A stretch of 64,000 bases of DNA from Aureibaculum marinum (GCF_003813905.1 NZ_RPFJ01000009.1:99342-163341), one strand, 5' to 3'. Counted from the stretch's first letter, positions 1 to 8,594 are shown. The notes: a model not told the origin generated them from the letters alone. Numbers and translations: made by a program.

Positions 1-239
1 AACGTATTGGTTTCAATAATATCTGCACCAACTTCCAAAAATTTTCTATGAATGTTTTTTATAACTTCAGGTTGGGTAATTGATAATAAATCGTTATTTC
101 CCTTTAAAGAGGTGTGAAAATCTTTATATCGATCTCCTCTAAAGTCTTCTTCTGAAAGCTTATATTGTTGTATCATAGTACCCATTGCACCATCGAGTAC
201 TAAAATTCTCTTTTCTAATTCTTGTATGATATTTTTCAT
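1..239 (-). CDS. metH: MetH N-terminal homocysteine S-methyltransferase domain (partial)
   Basis: Only the first 79 codons are in the window; the gene runs off the left edge. The ATG lies at 237-239 and the translation begins [20 protein letters not shown], followed by a GDRYKDF segment and ADIIETNTF at the edge. This is the N-terminal start of the homocysteine-binding barrel of cobalamin-dependent methionine synthase, which moves a methyl group from methyltetrahydrofolate to homocysteine in the cytoplasm. In many flavobacteria this domain is a separate short gene and the folate/B12 domains form a second gene; the window cannot show which applies here. A SAM-I riboswitch precedes it, which supports a methionine role. 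It could also be a BHMT-like enzyme, but [10 protein letters not shown] fits MetH best. Confidence 0.88.
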   Translation of the reverse strand, partial: MKNIIQELEKRILVLDGAMGTMIQQYKLSEEDFRGDRYKDFHTSLKGNNDLLSITQPEVIKNIHRKFLEVGADIIETNT

Positions 240-266
240 CGGCTATATTTCATTATTAGTCATCCC

Positions 267-290
267 CTATCCTTATATATTTTAGGATAG
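267..290 (-). promoter_or_regulatory. Hairpin in the metH leader
   Basis: CTATCCT (267-273) and AGGATAG (284-290) form a 7-bp stem with a 10-nt loop, lying between the SAM-I aptamer and the metH start codon. No U-run follows on the minus strand, so it is not a clear intrinsic terminator. It may belong to the expression platform; that is inference. Confidence 0.4.
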
Positions 291-332
291 TTAGTAAATG
301 TTATCAAGAATTGTGGAAGTTAAAATCTCTTA

Positions 333-549
333 GTTATCTAGCCATAAATTTAGTCTTAAACTAAAAATTTAAAATAATTTTACTTATTTTTATAGGTAGA
401 ATGTAGCACCTTCTTTCTAATACATTTAACTTATATCTTTTTAAATATCATTATCTAAAAGATGATTTTAATCCGATAAAAGAGAGCTTTTTATTAAAAA
501 GGGTTGCTAAGGTTTCATAGGGTCTAATCCCTCCACCTTTCTTGATAAC
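333..549 (-). ncRNA. SAM-I (S-box) riboswitch upstream of metH
   Basis: Read on the minus strand, the conserved S-box segments appear in order: TATCAAGAAAGGTGGAGGGA, then GAAACCTTAGCAACC, then GGTGCTACATTCTACC. P1 can close between GTTATC (complement of 544-549) and GATAAC (complement of 333-338). The family binds S-adenosylmethionine and switches off methionine genes. At about 217 nt it is twice the length of the second copy in this window, because the P3 and P4 regions are long and AT-rich. A 12-nt stretch at 299-310 is exactly complementary to the aptamer 5' end and could form a competing structure. A near-match -7 element (TTATTTTG, 573-580) lies just upstream. Confidence 0.85.
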
Positions 550-605
550 ATATTTTAAAGAACTAATTGGGGCAAAATAACGCATTAAATAACTTATAAC
601 CAATT

Positions 606-1493
606 TTATTCAAACAAATCTGATGACAAGTAGCGATCGCCAATATCACAAATTATTGCTACAATAATGCCTTTTTCAATACGATTGGCAATTTTTAATG
701 CAGCACATACAGAACCTCCGCTACTCATTCCTGCAAATACACCTTCTTCTTTTGCCAATCTATTTGAAGTTTTTTTGGCTTCTGCTTCACTAATTTCTAC
801 GATGGTATCTACTTTTGAACGATTAAAAATTTTAGGCAAATAAGCTTCTGGCCATTTTCTAATACCAGGAATTTTGGCTCCATCTGCTGGTTGTGCTCCA
901 ACAATTTGAATTTTTTCATTTTGTTCTTTTAAATAGGTAGAAACTCCCATAATGGTACCTGTTGTTCCCATAGCAGAAACAAAATGAGTAATTTCACCAT
1001 TGGTATCGTTCCATATTTCTGGTCCTGTAGTGTTATAATGGGCTTTCCAATTATCATCATTTGAAAATTGGTTGAGCATAAAATACCCTTTTTTATCTTT
1101 TAATTGCATGGCATAATCACGAGCTCCTTCAATTCCTAAATCTGCAGAAGTCAAAATTAATTCTGCTCCGTAAGCTCTCATGGTTTTTATACGTTCTTCA
1201 GTAGAATTTTCGGGCATTACCAATACCATATTTACTCCTAAAAGTTTAGAAATAAAAGCTAGTGCAATACCTGTATTTCCACTAGTTGCTTCTACTAAAG
1301 TATCTCCTTTAGAGATTTCACCACGCTTTAAGGCTTCATTAATCATGTGAAATGCAGCACGATCTTTTACACTTCCACCAGGATTTTTACCTTCTAATTT
1401 TAAAAATAAACGCACATTTTTATTTGAAGTAATGTTTTTAGCTTCAATTAATGGTGTGTTTCCAATGATATCAATTATCGTTTTACTTTGCAT
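606..1493 (-). CDS. cysM: Cysteine synthase B (O-acetylserine sulfhydrylase)
   Basis: This 295-residue cytoplasmic PLP enzyme of fold type II makes cysteine from O-acetylserine and sulfide. The PLP lysine is K43 in GGSVKDR, and the phosphate/substrate loop TSGNTG is at 70-75. A GTTGT-like glycine loop (MGTTGT) and SSGGS near the C-terminus are present. The segment PADGAKIPGIRKWP is typical of the CysM branch rather than CysK. It overlaps cysE by 11 bp, so the two are probably translated together and supply both the acetylserine and the sulfhydrylation step. No upstream riboswitch belongs to it; transcription most likely starts in front of cysE. Confidence 0.92.
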   Translation of the reverse strand: MQSKTIIDIIGNTPLIEAKNITSNKNVRLFLKLEGKNPGGSVKDRAAFHMINEALKRGEISKGDTLVEATSGNTGIALAFISKLLGVNMVLVMPENSTEERIKTMRAYGAELILTSADLGIEGARDYAMQLKDKKGYFMLNQFSNDDNWKAHYNTTGPEIWNDTNGEITHFVSAMGTTGTIMGVSTYLKEQNEKIQIVGAQPADGAKIPGIRKWPEAYLPKIFNRSKVDTIVEISEAEAKKTSNRLAKEEGVFAGMSSGGSVCAALKIANRIEKGIIVAIICDIGDRYLSSDLFE

Positions 1494-2250
1494 CTGCTCT
1501 ATTTCTTATTTTAAACTCTTTTTGATAGGTTAAAATTGAATTTTCAGGTACAGATTCTGTCAAACATACATTAGCACCAATAATACTATTAGCACCAACA
1601 ACCACATCACCACCTAAAATAGTAGCATTGGCATAAATAATAACATTATCTTCAATTGTAGGATGCCTTTTTGTACTTGCCAAACTCTTTTTCACCTGAA
1701 TTCCACCAAGTGTAACCCCTTGATAAATTTTTACATTATTTTTTATAACTGACGTTTCTCCAATAACAATTCCGGTTGCATGGTCAATAAAAAAAGAGGA
1801 TCCAATTGTAGCTCCTGGATGAATATCTACACCCGTTAAACCGTGTCCATATTCACTCATCATTCTAGGTAAAATTGGCACTTTTAACTTGTACAACTCA
1901 TGACTTAATCGATAAATAGCAATTGCATGAAAGCCTGGATAAGCTAAATACACTTCTTCTAAACTTTCAGCAGCAGGATCATTTTCTGCAATGGCCATTG
2001 CATCTAAACTCAATTGATATTGAATTGTCTCAAAATGTGATTCAAATTCTTCCCAACGTTTTTTATTTTCAGAAACATTTAATTTTTCCGTAATTTTTAA
2101 AAATGTACTTTTTAAAAATTCATAATTTTCAGCCTTAAAGTGACTATCAAATAAACTATAAAATAGTTTTTTTGTAAATGCCTCTACAGTATCTTTGAGA
2201 CAAATGTTATAATTTCTAAGTTTATACTTCTTCTGCGATTGTAATTGCAT
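1483..2250 (-). CDS. cysE: Serine O-acetyltransferase
   Basis: CysE transfers acetyl from acetyl-CoA to serine, giving the substrate for CysM. The protein has 255 residues: an alpha-helical N-terminal half and a left-handed beta-helix from about residue 130, seen in HPGATIGSSFFIDHATG and GVTLGG. The catalytic His/Asp pair of the family is visible in IDHATG and the nearby YGHGLTGVDIHP segment. The final residues (FKIRNRADAK) are charged, unlike the inhibitory isoleucine tail of Escherichia coli CysE, so cysteine feedback may differ; this is inference. It heads a two-gene operon with cysM, with a TAnnTTTG promoter 43 bp upstream. Confidence 0.92.
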   Translation of the reverse strand: MQLQSQKKYKLRNYNICLKDTVEAFTKKLFYSLFDSHFKAENYEFLKSTFLKITEKLNVSENKKRWEEFESHFETIQYQLSLDAMAIAENDPAAESLEEVYLAYPGFHAIAIYRLSHELYKLKVPILPRMMSEYGHGLTGVDIHPGATIGSSFFIDHATGIVIGETSVIKNNVKIYQGVTLGGIQVKKSLASTKRHPTIEDNVIIYANATILGGDVVVGANSIIGANVCLTESVPENSILTYQKEFKIRNRADAK

Positions 2251-2292
2251 CGATTAAAACAGGTTAACGTGTTTAAAAATAAAATTTAATAG

Positions 2293-2300
2293 CAAAGATA
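2293..2300 (-). promoter_or_regulatory. -7 promoter element for cysE-cysM
   Basis: The minus strand reads TATCTTTG, an exact match to the Bacteroidota -7 consensus TAnnTTTG. It lies 43 bp upstream of the cysE ATG. The 23-bp motif found upstream of the two sulfate-reduction operons is not present here. Confidence 0.6.
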
Positions 2301-2357
2301 TGAGCATTTTATTATTAATATGATAAAAAACCGTTAATGATTTAAATTCACACTAAC

Positions 2358-2678
2358 CTAAGATTCTGGTGCCAATTCAATTTCTAACCCATCCAATTCA
2401 GGTGTAATTGGTATTTGGCATCCTAACCTGCTATTTTCTTTCACATAAAATGCTTCAGAGAGCATTGCTTCTTCTTCCTCTTCCATTTCTGACATGCTAT
2501 GGTTTGACAACACATAACACTGACAAGAAGCACACATGGCCATTCCGCCACAAGTACCCTCAACAGGAAGCTCGTAAGATTTACAAACTTCCATTAAATT
2601 CATTGCCATATCAGTCGGTGCAAGTACCTCATGAATTACACCTTCTCTGTCTTTTATTTTTATTTTTACGTCAACCAC
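2358..2678 (-). CDS. 2Fe-2S ferredoxin (adrenodoxin type)
   Basis: This 106-residue cytoplasmic ferredoxin has the cluster-binding cysteines in the pattern C-x5-C-x2-C (CGGMAMCASC, about residues 43-52) and a later cysteine in LGCQIP. Length and spacing fit the vertebrate/bacterial adrenodoxin type rather than plant-type ferredoxin. An acidic run (EMEEEEEAM) forms the expected partner-docking patch. It starts 1 bp after the ferredoxin-NADP reductase gene and ends the sulfite-reductase operon. The pair most likely delivers electrons from NADPH to the siroheme sulfite reductase encoded upstream. That pairing is inferred from the operon; the ferredoxin could also serve other enzymes. Confidence 0.88.
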   Translation of the reverse strand: MVDVKIKIKDREGVIHEVLAPTDMAMNLMEVCKSYELPVEGTCGGMAMCASCQCYVLSNHSMSEMEEEEEAMLSEAFYVKENSRLGCQIPITPELDGLEIELAPES

Positions 2679-2679
2679 T

Positions 2680-3729
2680 TTATACTATAGCTTTTACAAC
2701 TGCTTTAGGAGCTTCTTTTCTACTACCATCAAATCCATTTATACCACTTACAGTGGTGTATTTCATAACATACTTTTTACCTGGATTTATAATTTTATAT
2801 GCAGATTGACACATTAATGTAGCTTCATGAAAGCCACATAAAATCAATTTTAATTTACCGGGATAGGTGTTTACATCTCCAATAGCATATACACCAGGTA
2901 TATTTGTCTGATAATCAAAAGTATCTACTTTTATTGCATTTTTTTCAATTTCCAATCCCCAATTTGCAATTGGACCTAACTTTGGTGACAGTCCAAAAAG
3001 AGGAATAAAATGATCTGTTTCAATAATTTGTTCACTCCCTTCTTTTGTTACAGAAACTGCTTTTATTTTATCTTCACCATGTAATTTGGTGACCTCAGCT
3101 GGAGTTATTAAATTTATTTTACCTAATACTTTTAATTCTTGTACTCTATCAACAGAATCTAAGGCTCCTCTAAATTCATTTCTACGATGCACCAATGTAA
3201 CTTCACTAGCCACATCGGCTAAAAAGATAGCCCAATCTAGTGCAGAATCTCCTCCTCCAGAAATCACAACTTTTTTACCTCTATACACTTCAGGATCTTT
3301 TATAAAATATTCAACACCCTTACCTTCATAAAAAGCAATATTTTCAATCAACGGTTTTCTAGGTTCAAAACTTCCTAATCCTCCTGCAATAGCAACTACT
3401 GGAGCATGATGCTTTGTCCCCTTATTTGTAGTAACAATAAAAGAACCATCTTCTTGTTTATCGATAGTTTCTGCACGCTCACCTAATGTAAAACCAGGTT
3501 CAAATTGCTTTCCTTGTTCTAATAAATTTTCGGTCAATTTACCTGCTAACACTTCTGGAAATCCAGGAATGTCATAAATAGGTTTTTTAGGATAAATTTC
3601 TGCACATTGCCCGCCAGGAATAGGCAAAGCATCAATTAAATGACATCTTAACTTTAACAATCCCGCTTCAAAAACGGTAAATAATCCTGTTGGACCTGCC
3701 CCAATTATTAATATATCTGTTTTAATCAT
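2680..3729 (-). CDS. Ferredoxin-NADP reductase, thioredoxin-reductase-like type
   Basis: A 349-residue FAD/NAD(P) two-domain oxidoreductase. The FAD-binding GAGPTGL is at residues 10-16, the NADPH Rossmann loop GGGDSA is near residue 160, and the second FAD motif is YAIGDV near 285. The redox CxxC of thioredoxin reductase is absent, which identifies the FNR/YumC type that reduces ferredoxin with NADPH. It is followed after 1 bp by the 2Fe-2S ferredoxin, its likely partner. It sits downstream of the siroheme genes and sulfite reductase on the same strand (42-bp gap), so it probably supplies electrons for sulfite or nitrite reduction. Confidence 0.88.
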   Translation of the reverse strand: MIKTDILIIGAGPTGLFTVFEAGLLKLRCHLIDALPIPGGQCAEIYPKKPIYDIPGFPEVLAGKLTENLLEQGKQFEPGFTLGERAETIDKQEDGSFIVTTNKGTKHHAPVVAIAGGLGSFEPRKPLIENIAFYEGKGVEYFIKDPEVYRGKKVVISGGGDSALDWAIFLADVASEVTLVHRRNEFRGALDSVDRVQELKVLGKINLITPAEVTKLHGEDKIKAVSVTKEGSEQIIETDHFIPLFGLSPKLGPIANWGLEIEKNAIKVDTFDYQTNIPGVYAIGDVNTYPGKLKLILCGFHEATLMCQSAYKIINPGKKYVMKYTTVSGINGFDGSRKEAPKAVVKAIV

Positions 3730-3771
3730 TTTCTAATTTTTAGTCTAATGTTCTAATAAGTTCAATCTATT

Positions 3772-4350
3772 TTAATTTAATAATCCTTCTGTTAGTTTGT
3801 TTAAGGCATTTACTTTAGACTCGAAATTTCCCTTAATTGTTTTTCTAAATCTATGTAAGTTACCCACCAATAAATTAATATCTTCTGGAATTACTTCTTC
3901 AAAAAATTGACGTAATCTTTTGGCCGTTGTAGGTGATTTTCCATTTGTTGAAATTGCTATTTTTACATTGCCTTTTGTTACAATTCCACCAAGGTAGAAA
4001 TCGCATAAATGTGGAGTATCTGCAACATTTACTAACAATTGTTTTTCCTTAGCATCTTTATAAATTTGTGCATTTACTTCGCTATCATTTGTAGCGGCAA
4101 TAACCATGTGCTGTTTGTGTAAAATATTGCTTGTATAAGGTCTTTGCATTGTTAGTATTTTATGCTTTTTTGTTAAGGCTAACAGTTCACTAGAAAAATC
4201 TAATGCAATTAAGGCAACTTTGGCATTAGGACTCGATTTTAATAAAAAGGATAATTTTTCCAACGCAACCTTTCCTCCTCCCACTATAATAGTATTAAGT
4301 TGGTTTACTTTTAAAAATATGGGATATAATTCGTTTTTTTCTACTAACAT
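3772..4350 (-). CDS. Precorrin-2 dehydrogenase / sirohydrochlorin ferrochelatase-like
   Basis: This 192-residue protein corresponds to the N-terminal half of CysG, or Met8 and SirC. The NAD-binding loop VGGGKVALEK lies near residues 23-32, and the family motif ISTNGKSPTTAKRLRQFFEE is clear. It oxidises precorrin-2 to sirohydrochlorin; Met8-like members can also insert iron, though which activity is present cannot be read from the sequence. It overlaps the SUMT gene by 7 bp, and together the two complete the siroheme branch from uroporphyrinogen III, the cofactor of the sulfite reductase encoded just upstream. Confidence 0.87.
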   Translation of the reverse strand: MLVEKNELYPIFLKVNQLNTIIVGGGKVALEKLSFLLKSSPNAKVALIALDFSSELLALTKKHKILTMQRPYTSNILHKQHMVIAATNDSEVNAQIYKDAKEKQLLVNVADTPHLCDFYLGGIVTKGNVKIAISTNGKSPTTAKRLRQFFEEVIPEDINLLVGNLHRFRKTIKGNFESKVNALNKLTEGLLN

Positions 4351-5120
4351 AATGCTTCTTTTAATTGTATTTCTTGTTGAACTTGTTGTAAAATATTACG
4401 TTTATTTACAACTTCTCCAATAACAATAATAGCTGGTGACGACAATTGTTCTTCTTGTACTACTTGACAAATAGTTTCTATAGTTCCAAAACCCACTTTT
4501 TCTTTTTCTGTAGTTCCATTTTGTATAATAGCAACTGGGGTTTTCTGTTTGTTTTCTGCAGAAAACAAGGCTACTATTTCATCTAACTTTCCCATTCCCA
4601 TTAAAATAACTACGGTTGCGGATGATTTTGCCGCTAAGGCTACATCTTCTGAAATTTGATGCGATTTAGTAGTACCAGTAATTACCCAAAAACTCTCAGA
4701 AGAACCTCTTTTTGTCAGCGGAATTCCTTGATAAGCGGGTACTGCCATTGCCGAAGAAATACCTGGCACCATAGCTGTTTCCAAATCAAATTGTTGTGCA
4801 TAATCAATTTCTTCTGAGCCCCTCCCAAAAATAAAAGGATCTCCTCCTTTTAACCGTACTACATGTCCATCAGACTTAGCTCTACTAACAATAATTTCAT
4901 TAATTTGTTCTTGTTGATAGCGATAGCATCCTTTACGTTTACCAACAAAAATTTTTTCAGCAGTACTAGAAGCATACTCTAATAGACTAACATTTATAAG
5001 TGCATCATACATAATAACATCAGCAGATTGTATCGCTTTTATAGCTTTTAAAGTGATTAACTCAGGATCTCCAGGACCTGCACCTACTACAGTTAATTTT
5101 GGAATTTTTCTATGCTTCAT
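4344..5120 (-). CDS. cobA: Uroporphyrinogen-III C-methyltransferase (SUMT)
   Basis: This 258-residue SAM-dependent methyltransferase adds two methyl groups to uroporphyrinogen III to make precorrin-2. The family motifs VGAGPGDPELIT (near residue 12) and RLKGGDPFIFGRGSEE (near residue 90) are intact, and the glycine-rich MVPGISSAMAVPAYQGIP follows. It is a stand-alone SUMT, not the three-domain CysG fusion; the dehydrogenase is the next gene with a 7-bp overlap. It also overlaps the sulfite reductase by 11 bp, so siroheme supply is coupled to the enzyme that uses it. It consumes SAM, which ties it to the methionine genes nearby. Confidence 0.93.
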   Translation of the reverse strand: MKHRKIPKLTVVGAGPGDPELITLKAIKAIQSADVIMYDALINVSLLEYASSTAEKIFVGKRKGCYRYQQEQINEIIVSRAKSDGHVVRLKGGDPFIFGRGSEEIDYAQQFDLETAMVPGISSAMAVPAYQGIPLTKRGSSESFWVITGTTKSHQISEDVALAAKSSATVVILMGMGKLDEIVALFSAENKQKTPVAIIQNGTTEKEKVGFGTIETICQVVQEEQLSSPAIIVIGEVVNKRNILQQVQQEIQLKEALC

Positions 5121-7209
5121 GACTTAACTCTTTTGTTCTATACACTTCAATACTCTCAAAAAAAGAAATGGCCTCTTTGATGTATTTTTTTGCAAAATCT
5201 TCTGATGGTTTGTTCTCTTTCATTTGATATACTAATTTGGAAAAGCTGGTTTTTAAAAACAATTTTTGGGTATCTATAAAAACTTCGTCAAACAATTGAA
5301 TAATACTTGCCTGATTGTTAGTTTTTTTATCCTCTGAAAGCAACAAGGCTTTTGCCCCATTTACATACGAAGTATAGGTGTGGTAAATAGCATCTGCCCA
5401 ATTTTTATCAAGAAACGATTCTTGTGCTAATCCTAATTTTTCTTTAGCTTCTAATAATAATGTAGCTACCAAATCAATAACTACACCTGCACATTCACCT
5501 ACCCCAACGGCCTGAATATATTTGTCGTTGTTACCCCAATCTACAAAGTCATTTTCTTTAAGATTATCAACCCCAGATAACGGCACTAAAAAATCATAAA
5601 AATAGATTTTCCCTTTTCTATCGTAATAGTCTAAAAAAGACTCATTATTAGTTCTATTTTTTTCAAAATCGTTCAAAATAAGTCGTAACGCTTGAGGCCC
5701 TCTTTTAGAAGGTAATTTTATTACTTTATCAGCAAATCGCCCTTCACCATTTCCTAAAACACCTCCACCAAGTAAAATTTGAACCGCTGGAGCAACTAAT
5801 TTCTCTTTGGTTCTAATAGACATTCCTTGAAACCCTATATGAGCCATATTATGCTGCCCACAAGCATTCATACATCCACTAATTTTAATGGTAACCTCTT
5901 GGTTATTCAGGTATTGAGGATATTCAGTTTGTAGTACCCGTTCTAATTCATCAGCCATTCCAGTGCTACTTGCTATACCTAAATTACAAGTATCTGTTCC
6001 TGGACAAGCTGTTATATCTGCTGTAGAATTATAACCTAATTCAGTAAAGTCTAATGCTTTTAACTCTTGGTAAAAAAATGGCAATAAGGCCTCTTTTATA
6101 TACCTTAGTAAAATATTCTGCCTTAAGGTAAATCTCAATTCATTACCTGCATAATCTTTTATTAAAGTTGCTAATTTTCTTGCTTTTTCAGTTGAAAAAT
6201 CACCTAATTTAACTTTAATTCCAATTGCAAATAAACCTGATTGTTTTTGAGGAATTACATTTGATTTTTTCCATAACTGATAAGCTTCTCTATCTTCTAT
6301 TGTTACTTTTGGAATATCAATTTCAGGAATAATAGGATTGTTTTTAAAATTGGATACATCAATGGTTACAGTTTCATTTGCCAAGGCCTTTTGCTCTTCT
6401 TCTACCAACTTTATAAAATTATCTAACCCAATGTCTTTGATAAGAAATTTCATTCTAGCCTTCATTCTTTTGGCTCTTTCTCCATAGCGATCAAAGACTC
6501 TAAGAATACTTTCGGTAAGTGGAATTATTTTTTCTTCTGGCAAAAATTCATATAATAAATCTGCATGTCTTGGTTGCGAACCTAATCCACCACCTAGCAT
6601 TACTTTAAAACCTCTTTTACCATCTTTTAGCTTTGCTATAAAACCTAAATCATGTATAAAACCCAAAGCGGTATCCTTGTCTGTAGCAGAAAATGAAATT
6701 TTAAATTTTCTCCCCATTTCTTGACAAATAGGGTTTCTTAAAAAGAATTGAAATGTAGCGTGAGCATAAGGAGAAACATCAAAAGGTTCGTCAATATCAA
6801 TACCTGCTGTTTCACTTGCTGTAACGTTTCTAACAGTATTTCCACAGGCTTCTCTAATAGTTACATCATCTTTTTCAAGTTCTGCCCATAATTCTGGAGT
6901 TTTATCAATACTAACAAAATGAATTTGTACATCTTGTCGTGTAGTTATATGCAGTTTACCAGTTGAGTATTTGTCTGAAACATCTGAAATTCTGAGCAAT
7001 TGCTCGCCAGTAACCTTTCCATAAGGCAATTTAATTCGAATCATTTGAACTCCATATTGACGTTGTCCGTAAATACCACGAGCCAATCGAAGACTTCTAA
7101 AACTTTCTTCGTTGATACTACCTTCTTTAAATAATCGGATTTTTTTCTCCAGATCGATAATATCTTTTTCAACAACTGGATTTTCTAATTCTGTTCTAAA
7201 ACTTTGCAT
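5110..7209 (-). CDS. Siroheme/4Fe-4S sulfite (or nitrite) reductase with C-terminal HEPN-like extension
   Basis: A 699-residue cytoplasmic enzyme with two ferredoxin-like half domains and a siroheme-4Fe-4S centre. The four cluster cysteines are visible as C402 and C408 (ACPGTDTC) and C446 and C450 (SGCMNACGQH). The N-terminal half carries TTRQDVQIHF and GNTVRNVTAS, typical of the family. The context (siroheme synthesis, ferredoxin and FNR downstream, cys motif upstream) favours the six-electron reduction of sulfite to sulfide. After about residue 540 comes a helical extension ending with a HEPN-like segment (about 575-690), absent from canonical CysI or Sir. Nitrite reduction is an alternative. 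It heads the five-gene operon. Confidence 0.88.
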   Translation of the reverse strand: MQSFRTELENPVVEKDIIDLEKKIRLFKEGSINEESFRSLRLARGIYGQRQYGVQMIRIKLPYGKVTGEQLLRISDVSDKYSTGKLHITTRQDVQIHFVSIDKTPELWAELEKDDVTIREACGNTVRNVTASETAGIDIDEPFDVSPYAHATFQFFLRNPICQEMGRKFKISFSATDKDTALGFIHDLGFIAKLKDGKRGFKVMLGGGLGSQPRHADLLYEFLPEEKIIPLTESILRVFDRYGERAKRMKARMKFLIKDIGLDNFIKLVEEEQKALANETVTIDVSNFKNNPIIPEIDIPKVTIEDREAYQLWKKSNVIPQKQSGLFAIGIKVKLGDFSTEKARKLATLIKDYAGNELRFTLRQNILLRYIKEALLPFFYQELKALDFTELGYNSTADITACPGTDTCNLGIASSTGMADELERVLQTEYPQYLNNQEVTIKISGCMNACGQHNMAHIGFQGMSIRTKEKLVAPAVQILLGGGVLGNGEGRFADKVIKLPSKRGPQALRLILNDFEKNRTNNESFLDYYDRKGKIYFYDFLVPLSGVDNLKENDFVDWGNNDKYIQAVGVGECAGVVIDLVATLLLEAKEKLGLAQESFLDKNWADAIYHTYTSYVNGAKALLLSEDKKTNNQASIIQLFDEVFIDTQKLFLKTSFSKLVYQMKENKPSEDFAKKYIKEAISFFESIEVYRTKELSHEA

Positions 7210-7216
7210 AATAAGT

Positions 7217-7253
7217 CCCCTTCTAACCTCTTTTGAGGAACTCTAACGTGGGG
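7217..7253 (-). promoter_or_regulatory. Structured leader of the sulfite reductase operon
   Basis: On the minus strand a CCCC tract (complement of 7250-7253) can pair with GGGG (complement of 7217-7220), enclosing a second hairpin CCTC-AAAA-GAGG (7227-7238). It is much richer in G+C than the surrounding leader and ends 8 bp before the ATG. It resembles no riboswitch I know. It may shape translation of the operon; that is inference. Confidence 0.4.
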
Positions 7254-7280
7254 CAGAAGAGTTTTTATTTACACTATATT

Positions 7281-7303
7281 TCCTATCGATTTAGTAGATT
7301 ATT
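7281..7303. promoter_or_regulatory. Putative sulfur operator, copy 1 (sulfite reductase operon)
   Basis: The plus strand reads TCCTATCGATTTAGTAGATT followed by ATT. It matches 19 of 23 positions with the motif at 10451-10473 in front of the other sulfate-reduction operon. It lies about 70 bp upstream of the sulfite reductase start codon. No exact TAnnTTTG box could be placed beside this copy. Confidence 0.5.
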
Positions 7304-7346
7304 TGATTAAAGAAATAGACTACCAATTTAGCAATGCTATTAATAT

Positions 7347-8594
7347 CTAACTTATAAATCCTGCTCCAACTGTATGATTAGATTGAGAATCAATTAGAAT
7401 AAACGAACCGTTGGTTCTATGATTTTTAAATTCATCATAAAATATAGGTTTGTTTAATTTTAAGGTAACAGAAGCAATATCATTAACCTGTAAACTATCA
7501 ACATCTGAATCTATCCCTGAATAGTCAGGATGAATTTTATGATGAATAGCATCTACCCGACCCAATACTTTATTGACTCCATGTTGAACAACATATTTTG
7601 AACCTGGCAGTAATGGTTTAGAATCCATCCAACAAATATTGGCAGTTAACTGTTTGTCAATTTTTGGTAAATCGCCAGCTTTAACAATCATATCGCCTCT
7701 ACTAATATTTATGTCATCTTCTAGGGTAATGGTAACTGAAGATCGTCGTGAGGCCGTCTGATACTTTTGGTCGTAAAAATAAATCTCTTTTATAGTTGAT
7801 GTAGTTTGTGATGGTAAAACTACAATTTTATCTCCTACATTTAATTCGCCTCCATATACTTTTCCAGCATACCCTCTAAAATCATGAAATTTATCTGTTT
7901 TAGGTCTAATTACATATTGAACAGGAAACCTTGGTGTACCTACATTATAAATATCTTGATTCTTAAGATTTTCTAGATGCTCTAACAACGTTTTTCCGTT
8001 ATACCAAGGCATATTTTCTGATGGATTAACAACATTATCTCCCTTTAATGCACTTACGGGAATAAAAGTAATTTTTTGACTTTGATAATCTCTCTTTTCC
8101 ATTAAGGCTTGAAAATCTGTCTTTATTTTCGTGTAAATCTCTTCAGAAAAATCTACCAAATCCATCTTATTAATAGCAACAATAACCTCTTTAATTCTCA
8201 ATAAATTATTGATAAAAAAGTGACGATTAGTTTGCTCTATCACACCTTTTCTTGCATCTATTAAAATAATAGCCGCTTGTGAGGTAGATGCTCCTGTAAC
8301 CATATTTCTAGTATATTCTACATGGCCCGGAGTATCAGCAATGATGTAACTTTTTGTAGGTGTAGAGAAATAAATATGAGCCACATCTATGGTAATACCT
8401 TGCTCTCTTTCTGCAACCAAACCATCTGTAGCCAACGAGAAATCTAAATAATCATATCCTTTTTGCTTACTAGTTTTTTCAATGGCTTCAAGTTTGTCAT
8501 CCGTTAAGGATTTAGTATCGTATAGAATTCTTCCTATCAATGTACTTTTACCATCATCGACACTACCTGCTGTTGCTATTTTTAAAACTTCCAT
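7347..8594 (-). CDS. cysN: Sulfate adenylyltransferase subunit 1 (GTPase subunit)
   Basis: CysN is the GTPase that drives ATP sulfurylase, making adenosine 5'-phosphosulfate together with CysD. The chosen ATG at 8592-8594 gives 415 residues starting MEVLKIATAGSVDDGKS. An ATG at 8700-8702 would add 36 unconserved residues and overlap cysD by 59 bp, so it is rejected. The G motifs are GSVDDGKS (P-loop), DTPGHVEY and NKMD, followed by EF-Tu-like beta-barrel domains. There is no C-terminal APS kinase (CysC) domain, unlike the NodQ-type fusions. It is the last gene of the DUF2061-cysH-cysD-cysN operon. Confidence 0.93.
   Translation of the reverse strand: MEVLKIATAGSVDDGKSTLIGRILYDTKSLTDDKLEAIEKTSKQKGYDYLDFSLATDGLVAEREQGITIDVAHIYFSTPTKSYIIADTPGHVEYTRNMVTGASTSQAAIILIDARKGVIEQTNRHFFINNLLRIKEVIVAINKMDLVDFSEEIYTKIKTDFQALMEKRDYQSQKITFIPVSALKGDNVVNPSENMPWYNGKTLLEHLENLKNQDIYNVGTPRFPVQYVIRPKTDKFHDFRGYAGKVYGGELNVGDKIVVLPSQTTSTIKEIYFYDQKYQTASRRSSVTITLEDDINISRGDMIVKAGDLPKIDKQLTANICWMDSKPLLPGSKYVVQHGVNKVLGRVDAIHHKIHPDYSGIDSDVDSLQVNDIASVTLKLNKPIFYDEFKNHRTNGSFILIDSQSNHTVGAGFIS

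Noticed and set aside
2408..2809. 133-codon plus-strand frame across the ferredoxin and FNR genes
   Set aside because: It lies antisense to two clearly conserved genes and has no recognisable domain, so it is a shadow frame.
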